A DNA stretch of 34,644 nucleotides from Clostridia bacterium (GCA_022361035.1 JAKSBP010000191.1:1-34644); one strand, 5' to 3'; positions 7,908-16,862 are shown, counted from the first letter of the stretch. Made by a program: numbers and translations. Notes: generated from the letters alone by a model not told the origin.

Positions 7908-8231
7908 GTGATCCATATAAAGAAAGACACAGAATTCAAATTCAGAATAGCATCCGGTGACCTGAGAAAAATAAAAGCCAAAGCTAAAAAAGCCAACATA
8001 TCAGTTAGTGCATATATAATCTCATCCTCACTAGACAAAGAAATAGTAGTTATTGACGAAATTAAAGAATTCACAAGACAGTTATCTAAGGTAGGCAACA
8101 ACCTCAATCAATTAACCGTTCTATGCCATCAAGGAAGAATAACACATCCCAATCTATCAGCCATTCATAAGCTATTGCAAGACATCTATAAATTCCTTAT
8201 ATCCATTAGAAAAAACAAGAAAAGTAGGTGA
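7908..8231 (+). CDS. mobC: MobC-like mobilisation accessory protein
   Basis: The protein (104-107 residues) is a small basic ribbon-helix-helix-type MobC: FKFRIASGDLRKIKAKAKK, ANISVSAYIISSSL, then the family core IGNNLNQL-like VGNNLNQLTVL. It helps the relaxase bind and open oriT. The start is unusual. A near-perfect AAGGAAGTGATCC (7902-7914) lies five bases or fewer before ATA 7917, from which the protein reads KKDTEFKFRIAS, exactly where family members begin after Met. The only canonical in-frame start is GTG 7908, which lies inside the ribosome site itself. I give GTG as the outer limit and think ATA 7917 is at least as likely. Confidence 0.85.
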   Translation: MIHIKKDTEFKFRIASGDLRKIKAKAKKANISVSAYIISSSLDKEIVVIDEIKEFTRQLSKVGNNLNQLTVLCHQGRITHPNLSAIHKLLQDIYKFLISIRKNKKSR

Positions 8232-8235
8232 TACT

Positions 8236-9198
8236 ATAGCAATAATAGATTTTGTAAAGGGCAAAAACAACACTTATGCAGGTATGAAAAGGGCCATCGC
8301 ATACATTTTACATCTCCAAAAAACAGAATACCATCTAACAGCAGGATTAAACTGCAACATATCTACTGCCTATGAAGAATTTATCTTAACCAAACAAAAT
8401 TATAAAAAAGAAAATGGCAGACAGTATATTCACTTTATACAATCCTTCTCTCCCTTAGACAAAGTTACTCCAGAAACTATAAAAGAAATAGCAGACAGGC
8501 TATTACAACAGATATCCAAAGGATTCCAAGTAGTGTACGCAGTTCACAATGATAAACCACATCTACATACGCATTTCATTATAAACACAGTTAATGCTGA
8601 CACAGGACTGAAATGGCAGCTATCCAAGGAACAGCTTCAGGAGCTTAAAGATTACTCCGATCAGCTTTGTCGGGAGTATGGCCTTATAGTTGTAAAAGGC
8701 AAAGAGGGCAGTTATAAAAATCGTGGTGAATATCGAAGCCAAAGGAAGGGGGCATCTTGGAAATATGAGTTATATTTAGCAGTAAAAGAATGTATGCGAA
8801 ACTCAACAAGTAAAGAAGAATTTATTAAGAACATGGAAAAACTGGGTTATAAGGTTATATGGGAAGATAATAGAAAATATATAACCTTTGTTACAGCTAA
8901 CGGTAAAAAATGCAGGAATAGAAAACTCTATCCACCAGAACAATTTACTAAAGAAAACCTATCAAAAACCTTTGAACTGAATAAAAAGTATCAAGATAAG
9001 AAGCTCCAAAATCGAATGGAGTTTTTAATTTCGTCCATTTATATACTATCAAAATTAGATAACGCCAATCAAAGGAACTATCCATTAACTTATCTTAAAA
9101 ATGGGGAATTAAAGGGAGATAACTTAAAGGAAAGAATAGCAGAGCTTAAAAAGGGAAAGGGGCTTGATTGGGATAAGCAAACAAATCATGAAAGATAA
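8236..9198 (+). CDS. MOBP-type relaxase (MobA/VirD2-like)
   Basis: This about 320-residue relaxase nicks oriT and pilots the transferred strand. Seen: a motif I Tyr in RAIAYIL (Tyr23 counted from 8236), then YIHFIQSFSP and the metal-binding HxHxH block KPHLHTHFIINTV (His109/111/113). The first canonical ATG (8284) would remove 16 residues, AIIDFVKGKNNTYAG among them, that belong to the family N-terminus. The full protein is obtained from ATA 8236, just after AGGTGAT at 8226-8232, five bases past the mobC stop. It lacks the long C-terminal domain of larger relaxases, so it is a compact form. Codons 3 and 4 are also ATA. Confidence 0.88.
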   Translation: MAIIDFVKGKNNTYAGMKRAIAYILHLQKTEYHLTAGLNCNISTAYEEFILTKQNYKKENGRQYIHFIQSFSPLDKVTPETIKEIADRLLQQISKGFQVVYAVHNDKPHLHTHFIINTVNADTGLKWQLSKEQLQELKDYSDQLCREYGLIVVKGKEGSYKNRGEYRSQRKGASWKYELYLAVKECMRNSTSKEEFIKNMEKLGYKVIWEDNRKYITFVTANGKKCRNRKLYPPEQFTKENLSKTFELNKKYQDKKLQNRMEFLISSIYILSKLDNANQRNYPLTYLKNGELKGDNLKERIAELKKGKGLDWDKQTNHER

Positions 9199-9219
9199 CT
9201 AAGAGAGGGGATAATAAAC

Positions 9220-9399
9220 TTGCATGGAATAGCTTTTAAAAATAATCAGTATAAATGTTTTAGTTGCGTATATCTCTTAACCCACTACAAAGATGGTAAA
9301 GATATATTAGGCAACGACAAAATTAAGATTCACTGCATGATTGGGAGGTGCATACACAAAAAGATTAATAGGCAGGGAGGGAAAAATAATGAACTATAA
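9220..9399 (+). CDS. Small protein with two cysteine pairs
   Basis: A 59-residue frame starts at TTG 9220, nine bases after GAGAGGGG. It contains CFSC near residue 14 and CMIGRC near residue 39, a possible zinc-ribbon-like pair of knuckles (Cx2C...Cx4C) in a Lys/His/Asn-rich chain. Its end overlaps the start of the next gene by 11 bp, which supports real translation in this operon. The family is unknown to me. It could bind DNA or be a small accessory of the relaxase; neither is shown. Confidence 0.5.
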   Translation: MHGIAFKNNQYKCFSCVYLLTHYKDGKDILGNDKIKIHCMIGRCIHKKINRQGGKNNEL

Positions 9400-10048
9400 A
9401 GAACGATTTTTTAAAGAAATTGAAAAAAGATTGAATGAGTTGGGACTTAAAACGGAACTAATAAAGCCTGTACATGGCTACGATTATATAAGTATCTATG
9501 CATCATCTGATAAAGAAATAGGAATCATTTATGAAGATGGTGGCTTCAACCTACGCCACCAATATCAAAATTTCTTCAACCCCATCAATAAAGTAACCAA
9601 AGAGGTAAAAGAATATATAAAAGCCTATTGCAATGCCGATGAGTTAGATTCAAAAGGGTTGTCGCAAGGATACAAAAAGCTACTAGAATTCAATAACTAT
9701 GTCTTGGCAATGAAACAAATGGTAGATGAGAGGTATCAATTCATTACTTGGGTAAAAGGAGCCACTGGAGGTGTAGCACATGGTCGTTATTTTATAGATT
9801 ATCAAAGTGCAAAAGAAAATATGGCAGAAAGATGCGGTTTAATAAAACCTAAGATGTTAAATGAAGTAGAATTAAAGCTAATATATACAAATCTTATCTA
9901 TCTTATTAAAACTACTCCTGATATATCCTATGATAATGAAAAAGCATTAGGAGAAGTTTTAAATAAAATAGAAACAATCGTTCCTGAAATAAAAGAGAGG
10001 CAGGAAATAAGTGAAGAAAAGGAGGTAGAGCCACAATTAGAATTGTAA
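9389..10048 (+). CDS. Unrecognised protein downstream of the relaxase
   Basis: This 219-residue soluble protein starts at ATG 9389 behind GGGAGGG; reading frames starting earlier overlap the small CxxC gene. Its N-terminus (MNYKERFFKEIEKRLNELG, then YISIYASSDKEIGIIYEDGG) looks like a compact alpha/beta domain, followed by a helical half with ITWVKGATGGVAHGRYFIDY. The C-terminus is acidic (EISEEKEVEPQLEL). No catalytic signature is recognised and there is no signal peptide or membrane helix. Its location between relaxase and transfer genes suggests a cytoplasmic DNA-processing or regulatory accessory. Confidence 0.7.
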   Translation: MNYKERFFKEIEKRLNELGLKTELIKPVHGYDYISIYASSDKEIGIIYEDGGFNLRHQYQNFFNPINKVTKEVKEYIKAYCNADELDSKGLSQGYKKLLEFNNYVLAMKQMVDERYQFITWVKGATGGVAHGRYFIDYQSAKENMAERCGLIKPKMLNEVELKLIYTNLIYLIKTTPDISYDNEKALGEVLNKIETIVPEIKERQEISEEKEVEPQLEL

Positions 10049-10073
10049 AAATCGAATAAAAATACTACTGCTT

Positions 10074-10096
10074 GCACCCTTAGAGGTGTTTTTTTA
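10074..10096 (+). terminator. Weak terminator after the relaxase operon
   Basis: A short stem (CACC 10075-10078 with GGTG 10085-10088) precedes a run of seven or more T residues. The stem is only 4-5 bp, so termination may be partial. Confidence 0.45.
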
Positions 10097-10155
10097 TTGC
10101 ATGTCATTTCTCTAAAAAATTTACAAAGTCTAGAATAAAGAAAGGGTTGAATAGG

Positions 10156-13100
10156 ATGAAAAACGTAAAAAGGATATTAATAGTAATGGTATTGTTGAGT
10201 GTATTGTCAAACACCGTATACGGAAAAGAAGCTTCTTTTTCTGATATTAAAGACCATTGGGCAGAAAGGGAAATAATAGAGCTTACAAACCAAGGGGTTA
10301 TAAGTGGTTACCCGGATGGTACATTTAGGCCCGATGCTAATATATCTAGGAGTGAGTTTAGTACATTAATGTATAGAATATTAGGGCTTAAAGAAGTAAG
10401 CAATGAAAACATTGTGATTTTTCAAGAAATAGAAGGAATGTGGTCAGAAAAATTTATTGAAGCATTAGTAGATAAAGCAGTCATTATTCCCGATGAGTAC
10501 TTGCATGGTTATTTAGCGGATGGAGAAATCACTAGAGTTGAAATAGCTAAAATGATTATGAGGGCAATGGGAAAAGACAAGAGTGCTAAAGAGATAACCG
10601 TTAATACCAAATTTGATGATGATGGAGATATTAAAAAGGAAGATAGGGGATATATATATCTAGCAGAATATCATGGGATTATATCGGGTTATCCAGATAA
10701 TACGTTTAAACCTGATGGATTAGCAACCCGGGCAGAAGCCGTTAAAATGATGATCACTTATCAAAAAACTAGGGAAACTGGAGAAGCAAAAAGGGATAAA
10801 AAATCTAATACCCATAGGACAAAACATGCTGATTCAAAGGTTCAATTTTCTCTACCACAATATACACATACTGATAAAGAAGTCAAAATAGAAGTTACCG
10901 CAGAAAATGTAAAAGAGCTTATATGGAAATTAGAGAAACAAAATGAAAATGGTGAAATGATAGAAGTAGAATTTGACAAATATACCGAAAATACGTTAGA
11001 TAACACTGGGGGAGAAATAAGATTCACAGCTAAAGGCAGCTATGCGTTAACAGTAGTTGCAGTTAACTATGGGAACAATGAATTTCAATTTAAGAAATCT
11101 ATAGAAGTATACCCAATTCCTCAGATAGATATTAACCTACCCGAATATGCCCATACTGACGAAGAGGTTAATCTAGTTCCAGCGATAGAAGAACTTAATG
11201 TTAAATGGTCATTACTGAAAGAAGGACAAATAGTAGATATCTCCACATATACTGAAGGAAATCTTGATAATAGTGGTGGAGTCGTTAAATTTAAAGAAAA
11301 CGGCAGCTATAATCTCAAAGCAAAGATAGTAGATGGAACAGGTAGGGAATTTGAATTTGAAAATAGCATAGAAGTATATCCAGTAATTATGGCAGATTTT
11401 GAATTATCAGAAACAACCCATACAGATAATGATATAAGTATAGTTACATCTTTACAGAATCTAGGGTCAAATGATATTGTATGGAACTTAGAGAAAGAAG
11501 GACAAATAGTAGATATCTCCACATATACTGAAGGAAATCTTGATAATAACGGTGGAGTCGTTAGATTCAGAGAAAGAGGAATTTATAATCTCAAGGCAAA
11601 GATAGTAGATGAAACAGGCAGGGAATTTGAATTTGAAGATAGTATAGAAGTATATCCAATTATCACAGTAGCCTTTGACTTACCAAAAACGGTTCATACA
11701 GATAATGATGTAAAAGTGGTTACAACTTCACAGCATTTAGGTTCCAATCATATTGTATGGCATTTAGATAAAAAAGGGGAGAAAGTGAATATCTCCAAAT
11801 ACATTGAAGGAGCATTAAAGAATGAAGGTGGAGCAGTAACCTTTAAAGAAAAAGGCAGCTATACTCTTAAAGCAATAGTAACCGATGAAATTGGTAGGAT
11901 ATTTGAGTTTGAAGATAGCATAGAAGTATATCCACTAATTACAGTGGAGTTTGACTTGCCAGAAACAGCCCATACAGATAGCAGTATAGATGTGCTTACA
12001 AGCTTGAATGAATTAGGATTAAATTATATAGTATGGGGTCTGGCAAAAGATGGTCAAATAGTAGATATCTCAACATATGTTGAAGGAAATCTTGATAATA
12101 AAGGCGGTATGGTTAGGTTTAAAAAACAAGGTAATTATATACTCAAAGCAAAGGTAACAGATGAGAACGGCAGAGAATTTGAATTTGAAAATAGCATAAA
12201 AGTATATCCACTAATTACAATGGAGTTTGACTTGCCAGCAACGGGCCATACAGATAGCAATGTAAATGTAGTGACAACTTTACAAAATTTAGGTTCAAAT
12301 AATGTGGTATGGAGCTTAGAAAAAGATGGACAGGTAGCAAATATCTCTAAATATATTGGAGGAAGTCTAAATAATAACGGTGGAGAATTAAGGTTCAAAG
12401 AGAAAGGTAACTATACTTTAAAAACAAAAGTCACGGATGAAACAGGTAGGGAATTTGAATTTGCAGACAGCGTAAAAGTGTATACAGTAATTAAAGTGAG
12501 CTTTACCTTACCGGAAACAGCCCATACAGATAGTAATGTAAATGTAGTGACAACTTTACAAAATTTAGGTTCAAATAATATTCTATGGACTTTACAAAAA
12601 GACGGTAAACCAGTAGATATATCAACCTATATTGAAGGGAGTCTTGATAATAATGGTGGAATAGTAAGGGTCAAAGAAAAGGGCAATTATACTCTCAAAG
12701 CAAGGATAACGGATGAAATAGGCAGAGCTTTTGAATATCAAAATAGCATTGAGATTTATCCAATCCCACAAATATCTTTCAACCTACCTAATAGCCTTCA
12801 TATTGGAAAGAACTTTAATCTAATAACCAATCCCACAAATCTTGAGACTTTAGATGTTGTATGGAGTTTATCAAAGAATAATCAGCCTGTAAGCCTATCA
12901 AATTATGTAGCTGGAACACTTGATAATAACGGTGGAAATATTCACTTTAAAGAAACAGGTCATTACACTCTGATAGGAACAATAACCGATAGTACAAACA
13001 GAGTTTTTACCTATTCTGATAGTGTAAGCGTAACCAATAACGCCCCTTCTACACCTAGCATTACGGCAAATGTTACAAGACAAATCTTAAATGGAAAGTT

Positions 13101-13854
13101 TAAGGTAAATCTGAATGTAAGTTCTACAGACCCAGATGGTGATTCAATCACCTATGAGTATATAGGAAAGGCTGCTGATAATTATTATCCAGTAGGAGGC
13201 CATACCGTAAAAGTAAGAGCCAAGGATAGCTATGGCCTTTATTCAGAGTGGGGTAGTGTTAATTTCAATGTTATAAATAATCCTCCAACTGCACCAGTCA
13301 TTACAAGGACGCCCGATGGCAATAGTGTTCCTCCTAATAATAACATTACAATTACAGCAAGCTCAAATGATCCAGATGGCGATGATATTACGTATGTTTG
13401 GGAAGGTAGAGTAGCTGAAACAGGTAAATACCCCCTTGGTAAAAATGTAGTAAAAGTAAAGGCCGTAGACGAAGCAGGGGCAGAGTCACTTCAAGCGGCA
13501 ATAGTGTTTTTTGTAGCGGATGCCAAAAGTGGTGGGGGAATGACATTAGTAGATAAACATTCCACCCTAGTGGAGGAAGGTATAGAAGGGGCAACCATTA
13601 CCAAATACACCTTTACAGTACCACCAGTTAGGGGACATAGCGGTAACGATTTTGGGCGTATCAGAGGTTTTAACCTAAATACAAATAGTTGGGAACAAAT
13701 AGATCGTAGAAAAACCAGAAACGGTATCACCATGACCGGTACGTTACCAAAGGGTAAATATAAAAAGCTAGAATTCTACTATTTCGCATCCCATTGTATG
13801 TATGGCAAATCCAACATTACATACAGTGTAGAATATTATTTTCATAGCTATTAA
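10156..13854 (+). CDS. SLH-anchored surface protein with eight repeats
   Basis: This 1232-residue exported protein has a signal peptide (KRILIVMVLLSVLSNTVYG) and three SLH modules over about residues 28-205 (first: SDIKDHW...GVISGYPDGTFRPD; second degenerate; third: GIISGYPDNTFKPD). SLH modules bind secondary wall polymer. Eight tandem repeats of about 92 residues follow (consensus LPETAHTDSNV...IVWSLEKDGQ...GGVVRFKEKG...REFEFEDSIEVYP). Next come two Ig/cadherin-like domains with STDPDGDSITYEY and SNDPDGDDITYVW, and a C-terminal domain. It is likely a long stalked adhesin. ATG 10156 follows AAAGGG by nine bases; TTG 10147 is a weaker alternative. The position between relaxase and VirD4 genes suggests a role in mating contact. 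Confidence 0.85.
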   Translation: MKNVKRILIVMVLLSVLSNTVYGKEASFSDIKDHWAEREIIELTNQGVISGYPDGTFRPDANISRSEFSTLMYRILGLKEVSNENIVIFQEIEGMWSEKFIEALVDKAVIIPDEYLHGYLADGEITRVEIAKMIMRAMGKDKSAKEITVNTKFDDDGDIKKEDRGYIYLAEYHGIISGYPDNTFKPDGLATRAEAVKMMITYQKTRETGEAKRDKKSNTHRTKHADSKVQFSLPQYTHTDKEVKIEVTAENVKELIWKLEKQNENGEMIEVEFDKYTENTLDNTGGEIRFTAKGSYALTVVAVNYGNNEFQFKKSIEVYPIPQIDINLPEYAHTDEEVNLVPAIEELNVKWSLLKEGQIVDISTYTEGNLDNSGGVVKFKENGSYNLKAKIVDGTGREFEFENSIEVYPVIMADFELSETTHTDNDISIVTSLQNLGSNDIVWNLEKEGQIVDISTYTEGNLDNNGGVVRFRERGIYNLKAKIVDETGREFEFEDSIEVYPIITVAFDLPKTVHTDNDVKVVTTSQHLGSNHIVWHLDKKGEKVNISKYIEGALKNEGGAVTFKEKGSYTLKAIVTDEIGRIFEFEDSIEVYPLITVEFDLPETAHTDSSIDVLTSLNELGLNYIVWGLAKDGQIVDISTYVEGNLDNKGGMVRFKKQGNYILKAKVTDENGREFEFENSIKVYPLITMEFDLPATGHTDSNVNVVTTLQNLGSNNVVWSLEKDGQVANISKYIGGSLNNNGGELRFKEKGNYTLKTKVTDETGREFEFADSVKVYTVIKVSFTLPETAHTDSNVNVVTTLQNLGSNNILWTLQKDGKPVDISTYIEGSLDNNGGIVRVKEKGNYTLKARITDEIGRAFEYQNSIEIYPIPQISFNLPNSLHIGKNFNLITNPTNLETLDVVWSLSKNNQPVSLSNYVAGTLDNNGGNIHFKETGHYTLIGTITDSTNRVFTYSDSVSVTNNAPSTPSITANVTRQILNGKFKVNLNVSSTDPDGDSITYEYIGKAADNYYPVGGHTVKVRAKDSYGLYSEWGSVNFNVINNPPTAPVITRTPDGNSVPPNNNITITASSNDPDGDDITYVWEGRVAETGKYPLGKNVVKVKAVDEAGAESLQAAIVFFVADAKSGGGMTLVDKHSTLVEEGIEGATITKYTFTVPPVRGHSGNDFGRIRGFNLNTNSWEQIDRRKTRNGITMTGTLPKGKYKKLEFYYFASHCMYGKSNITYSVEYYFHSY
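10840..13036 (+). repeat. Eight tandem about 275-bp coding repeats
   Basis: The unit is 273-285 bp. Adjacent units share long identical stretches at a 276-bp offset, for example 11221-11271 with 11497-11547, and 12259-12303 with 12535-12579. This points to recent unequal recombination or duplication. Unit boundaries are close to 10840, 11125, 11395, 11671, 11947, 12223, 12499 and 12775. Confidence 0.85.
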
Positions 13855-13899
13855 AAGGGTATAGATGTAAAATTTATGGATAGTTACAAAAAAGGAGAG

Positions 13900-13931
13900 G
13901 GAGTCTAGCCATTAGAGTTAGGCTCCTTTTT
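13900..13931 (+). terminator. Terminator after the SLH gene
   Basis: A 10-bp stem (13900-13909 with 13917-13926, two G-T pairs, 7-base loop) is followed by TTTTT at 13927-13931. It separates the SLH transcript from the transfer cluster, so virD4 needs read-through or a promoter I could not identify in the short gap. Confidence 0.75.
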
Positions 13932-13952
13932 CTAGGCTTTGCCCGGGGAAGG

Positions 13953-15959
13953 ATGAGTTTATTGAAAAAGAAACAAAAACTATACATTTCAGCCCTCATA
14001 TTTACTCTAGGGCTAATAGTTAATCTATTCTTTTCAACCAATGTCCATTACCTTTTATCAAGAAAAATGAAAACCCTACAACTATTTAGCTTAATAGATT
14101 GTATAAAAAGTCTAGCAACAGATAAAACCCACCTGTTGCTTTTTCTATGCTTTCAAGGATTTATATTCTTAATGGCAGTATTCTATTATATTGCTAATAA
14201 CAAGCCTTATCAAAGTGAGCTGGTTGAAATAACACCTAATATTAAAACACCAGTACCCGCAGGACAAAATCAGTTTGGTTCGGCAAGATGGTTAAAGAAT
14301 AAAGATAGTGGTTTCCAGAGTTTCATTTTAGATGCTATAGATACGGATATCAAAGCCCTTGTAGCAAAGGGTTTTGACGACATAAAAGAAGAAAGAGAAG
14401 CAAAGTTTAAAGGTACAAAGGTTAACAATTTCATGTGTGAAAAAAAAATACCGCAGGGAGGTGTAGTATTAGGGTATGACAAAACCAAAGACAGAAAAAA
14501 AGAAAAAATCTACTATATAGCTGATGATGTCCATTGCCTGTGTATAGGGGCAACAAGAAGTGGAAAATCAAGAACAATAGTGCTTCAAACCATAGGAACA
14601 TTAGCCCTTGCAGGAGAAAGCATGGTAATATCCGACCCAAAGGGTGAGCTAAATCAATATACAGCTCCATACCTAGAAAGAATGGGATATAAAGTGATAA
14701 CCATAGACTTTAAAAATCCATTAAAGAGTACAAGATATAACTTTTTACAACCAATAATAGATGCAATAGATGAAGACAACATTCCAAAAGCCATAGACAA
14801 GACATGGGACTTAACATCACAGCTTGTGGGAGAAGCCAAGGGAGAAAGAATATGGACAGATGGTGAAGCCAGCATTATAGCAAGCTCCATTATGTCAGTT
14901 GTTTATGATAACAGAAATAAATTAAATAAAAAGTATCAGAATATGACCAATGTATTTTACTTCATTTCAGAGATGTGCAAAACTATTAATGGTAAAATGC
15001 CAATAATAGAATACATCAAAACTCTAAAACAATCCCATCCTGCCAGAGGACTATTATCCATATCTGAAGTAGCCCCAGATCGTACTAGAGGAAGCTTTTA
15101 TACCGCTGCCTTAACAACCCTTAGACTATTTACCAATCCACTTATTAATGCCATGACAAACACAAGCGATTATGACCCAAACAAGCTAGGAGAAGAAAAA
15201 ACAGCATTATTCATAGTACTGCCCGATGAAAAAACGACCTATTACAGCCTAGCAAGTCTATTGGTATCGCAGCACTATGAATTGTTAGTGAATGAAGCTG
15301 ATAAGCGAGGTGGTAGACTTAAAAAAAGAGTTAATTTTATCCTCGATGAATATGGAAACTTTGCAAAAATAGCCGATTTCGGAGCCAAGCTAACGGTAGG
15401 AGGCGGTAGAGGTATTAGGTTCAATTTATTTGTTCAATCCTTTGCCCAGATTGATGAAAAGTATGGAAAGGAAATCTCAAAAACCATAAAAAGTAACTGT
15501 GAAAACTGGATATACCTACAGGCGGATGACCTAGAAACCTTAGAGGAAATATCAAACAAACTAGGCAATTATACCGTAAGCACCTATACCCTAAGTGCCT
15601 CCCACGGTAAATACTCAGCCCCTTCAAGTTCCCACAGCTTAAATCTAACAAGCAGGGCCTTACTCACGGTGGATGAAGTAAGGCTTATTTCACGTCCATA
15701 TTCTTTGGTTATATCTCGAAACAATCCAGCTATGATGTATAGTCCAGATTTATCAGAGTGGATTTTTAACAAGATATTTGGACTTGGAGATAAGGAACAC
15801 AATAGAAAAATTAGAGAATTAAGAGAAAACAAAAGACGAGAGAGGGAACAAGCAAACAACGACATGGACTTATGGAATATATGGATGTATTTCATTGTAC
15901 TATGCAAGCAAAATATAGGAAAAGAGGTGACAAACCAAAATGATAAAGGGAAAAGTTAG
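13953..15959 (+). CDS. virD4: VirD4/TraG-type coupling ATPase
   Basis: This 668-residue protein delivers the relaxase-DNA complex to the secretion channel at the membrane. Two N-terminal membrane helices (about residues 10-30 and 60-80) precede the ATPase. Walker A is GATRSGKS near residue 199, followed by the family block VISDPKGELNQYT; Walker B is FILDEYGNFA near residue 464. PDEKTTYYSLASLLVSQ and LFVQSFAQID are also typical. ATG 13953 directly abuts the GGGGAAGG site. TTG 13962, with AAGGA eight bases upstream, may be the true start and would drop three residues. It is the first gene of the transfer cluster. Confidence 0.92.
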   Translation: MSLLKKKQKLYISALIFTLGLIVNLFFSTNVHYLLSRKMKTLQLFSLIDCIKSLATDKTHLLLFLCFQGFIFLMAVFYYIANNKPYQSELVEITPNIKTPVPAGQNQFGSARWLKNKDSGFQSFILDAIDTDIKALVAKGFDDIKEEREAKFKGTKVNNFMCEKKIPQGGVVLGYDKTKDRKKEKIYYIADDVHCLCIGATRSGKSRTIVLQTIGTLALAGESMVISDPKGELNQYTAPYLERMGYKVITIDFKNPLKSTRYNFLQPIIDAIDEDNIPKAIDKTWDLTSQLVGEAKGERIWTDGEASIIASSIMSVVYDNRNKLNKKYQNMTNVFYFISEMCKTINGKMPIIEYIKTLKQSHPARGLLSISEVAPDRTRGSFYTAALTTLRLFTNPLINAMTNTSDYDPNKLGEEKTALFIVLPDEKTTYYSLASLLVSQHYELLVNEADKRGGRLKKRVNFILDEYGNFAKIADFGAKLTVGGGRGIRFNLFVQSFAQIDEKYGKEISKTIKSNCENWIYLQADDLETLEEISNKLGNYTVSTYTLSASHGKYSAPSSSHSLNLTSRALLTVDEVRLISRPYSLVISRNNPAMMYSPDLSEWIFNKIFGLGDKEHNRKIRELRENKRREREQANNDMDLWNIWMYFIVLCKQNIGKEVTNQNDKGKS

Positions 15960-15975
15960 GAAGGAGGAATAGTCA

Positions 15976-16323
15976 ATGCTACTGACATCGTTAAAAAAAA
16001 TGATAAAAGAACTAAAAATATTTATCATTTCAGTCTATTTCACACTTATATATACAATACCTGCCTATGCTGCCCGAAAAGTAAAGGATAGCAAGCTAGT
16101 TAAAGGAACAGAAAAGCTTATAAATGATGTAACAGTTTGGCTTATGGTACTTGCACCAATTGTTGCAGGATTATTAATCATTTATTTCTGTATAAGAAGG
16201 AGTGCTGCCGATGAAATGGACGTAAAAAAATGGAATAACCGTATAACTACCGCCATAGTGTCCTGTATTGGTGCTGTCCTTGGGTCAGCATTATTAAACT
16301 TGATAATAGGATATTACCAATAA
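15976..16323 (+). CDS. VirB2/TrbC-like small membrane protein
   Basis: This 115-residue protein has an N-terminal signal (KIFIISVYFTLIYTIPAYA, cleavage after AYA), then a basic stretch and two hydrophobic helices (WLMVLAPIVAGLLIIYFCI and ITTAIVSCIGAVLGSALLNLI) separated by a short charged cytoplasmic loop. That is the topology of VirB2/TrbC pilins and related channel subunits. It begins 16 bp after virD4 with an AAGGAGG site. In monoderm systems these proteins need not form a long pilus; a channel component is equally possible. Confidence 0.7.
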   Translation: MLLTSLKKMIKELKIFIISVYFTLIYTIPAYAARKVKDSKLVKGTEKLINDVTVWLMVLAPIVAGLLIIYFCIRRSAADEMDVKKWNNRITTAIVSCIGAVLGSALLNLIIGYYQ

Positions 16324-16346
16324 AAGATTAGGAGGAATATTAAAAA

Positions 16347-16577
16347 ATGAGAAATTTCATAATGAGAACGCAAATTAAAGGCATGAGTGCATTAAAGAAA
16401 GCAGGAACAGTGTTAAAATCAAATAAAGGGGAAGGTTTTATTGATACCGCATTGAAAATTTTAATTAGCGTAGTAGTAGGAGGACTGATACTTAGCGGTT
16501 TATATATGCTTTTTAAAGATACGATTTTGCCAACGTTGACGGATAAAATAACGGAAATGTTTAACTTTAGCGGTTAA
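16347..16577 (+). CDS. Prepilin-like subunit, candidate Flp-type major pilin
   Basis: This 76-residue protein has a basic leader (RTQIKGMSALKKAGTVLKSNKG), then EGFIDTALKILISVVVGG. If prepilin peptidase cuts after Gly28, the mature chain has Asp at +5 in place of the usual Glu, then one hydrophobic helix and about 20 polar residues. That size and layout match Flp pilins, the major subunit of Tad pili. A matching G-EG(F/Y)ID cut site occurs in the TadE-like protein at 24567, and the cluster encodes a prepilin peptidase. It sits 23 bp after the VirB2-like gene with its own AGGAGG. Major pilin versus minor membrane component is inference. Confidence 0.7.
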   Translation: MRNFIMRTQIKGMSALKKAGTVLKSNKGEGFIDTALKILISVVVGGLILSGLYMLFKDTILPTLTDKITEMFNFSG

Positions 16578-16584
16578 TGGAAAA

Positions 16585-16607
16585 TAGGCTTGCATTTTGC
16601 AAGCCTA
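16585..16607. terminator. Hairpin between convergent genes
   Basis: A 9-bp perfect stem (TAGGCTTGC with GCAAGCCTA, loop ATTTT) lies between the prepilin-like gene and the minus-strand XRE gene. On the minus strand it is followed by TTTTCC, so it fits a terminator for the XRE gene and may slow plus-strand transcription. Confidence 0.55.
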
Positions 16608-16611
16608 AAAC

Positions 16612-16845
16612 CTATTTGCAAATTTGTGATGGTGGATAAGGGCGTGTTTCGTCAGTTCTTCCAGCTAAATAATCTAGACTTGTTCCGTAAAAATCCGCAA
16701 GTTTGCATAGTGTTACTACAGATAGTGTAATTTCACCTCGTTCATATCTTGAATAGGTTCTTTGGTCTATATTAAGTAAACTTGCTATTTGAGTTTGTTT
16801 TAAGTCGTTATCTTCTCTAATATTGCGTATACGTTCAAAAAGCAT
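16612..16845 (-). CDS. XRE-family repressor, small
   Basis: This 77-residue protein is almost entirely one Cro/CI-type helix-turn-helix: LFERIRNIREDNDLKQTQIA, SLLNIDQRTYSRYERGEI, then LCKLADFYGTSLDYLAGR. It lies on the opposite strand inside the transfer cluster and is divergent to the gene at 16934. A GAGGTGA ribosome site precedes its ATG. It most likely binds the paired TAGGCGTAATA elements in the 88-bp intergenic region and controls both itself and the divergent promoter. Confidence 0.85.
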   Translation of the reverse strand: MLFERIRNIREDNDLKQTQIASLLNIDQRTYSRYERGEITLSVVTLCKLADFYGTSLDYLAGRTDETRPYPPSQICK

Positions 16846-16862
16846 AAAATCACCTCAATAGA

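Noticed and set aside
10842..12398. Several minus-strand open frames of 60-90 codons
   Set aside because: They lie opposite the tandem repeats, recur with the repeat period, and have no ribosome sites. They are shadows of the SLH gene.
10840..13036. Repeat array considered as CRISPR or a satellite
   Set aside because: The unit is about 275 bp, in frame and fully coding, with diverged copies. There are no short identical repeats with unique spacers.
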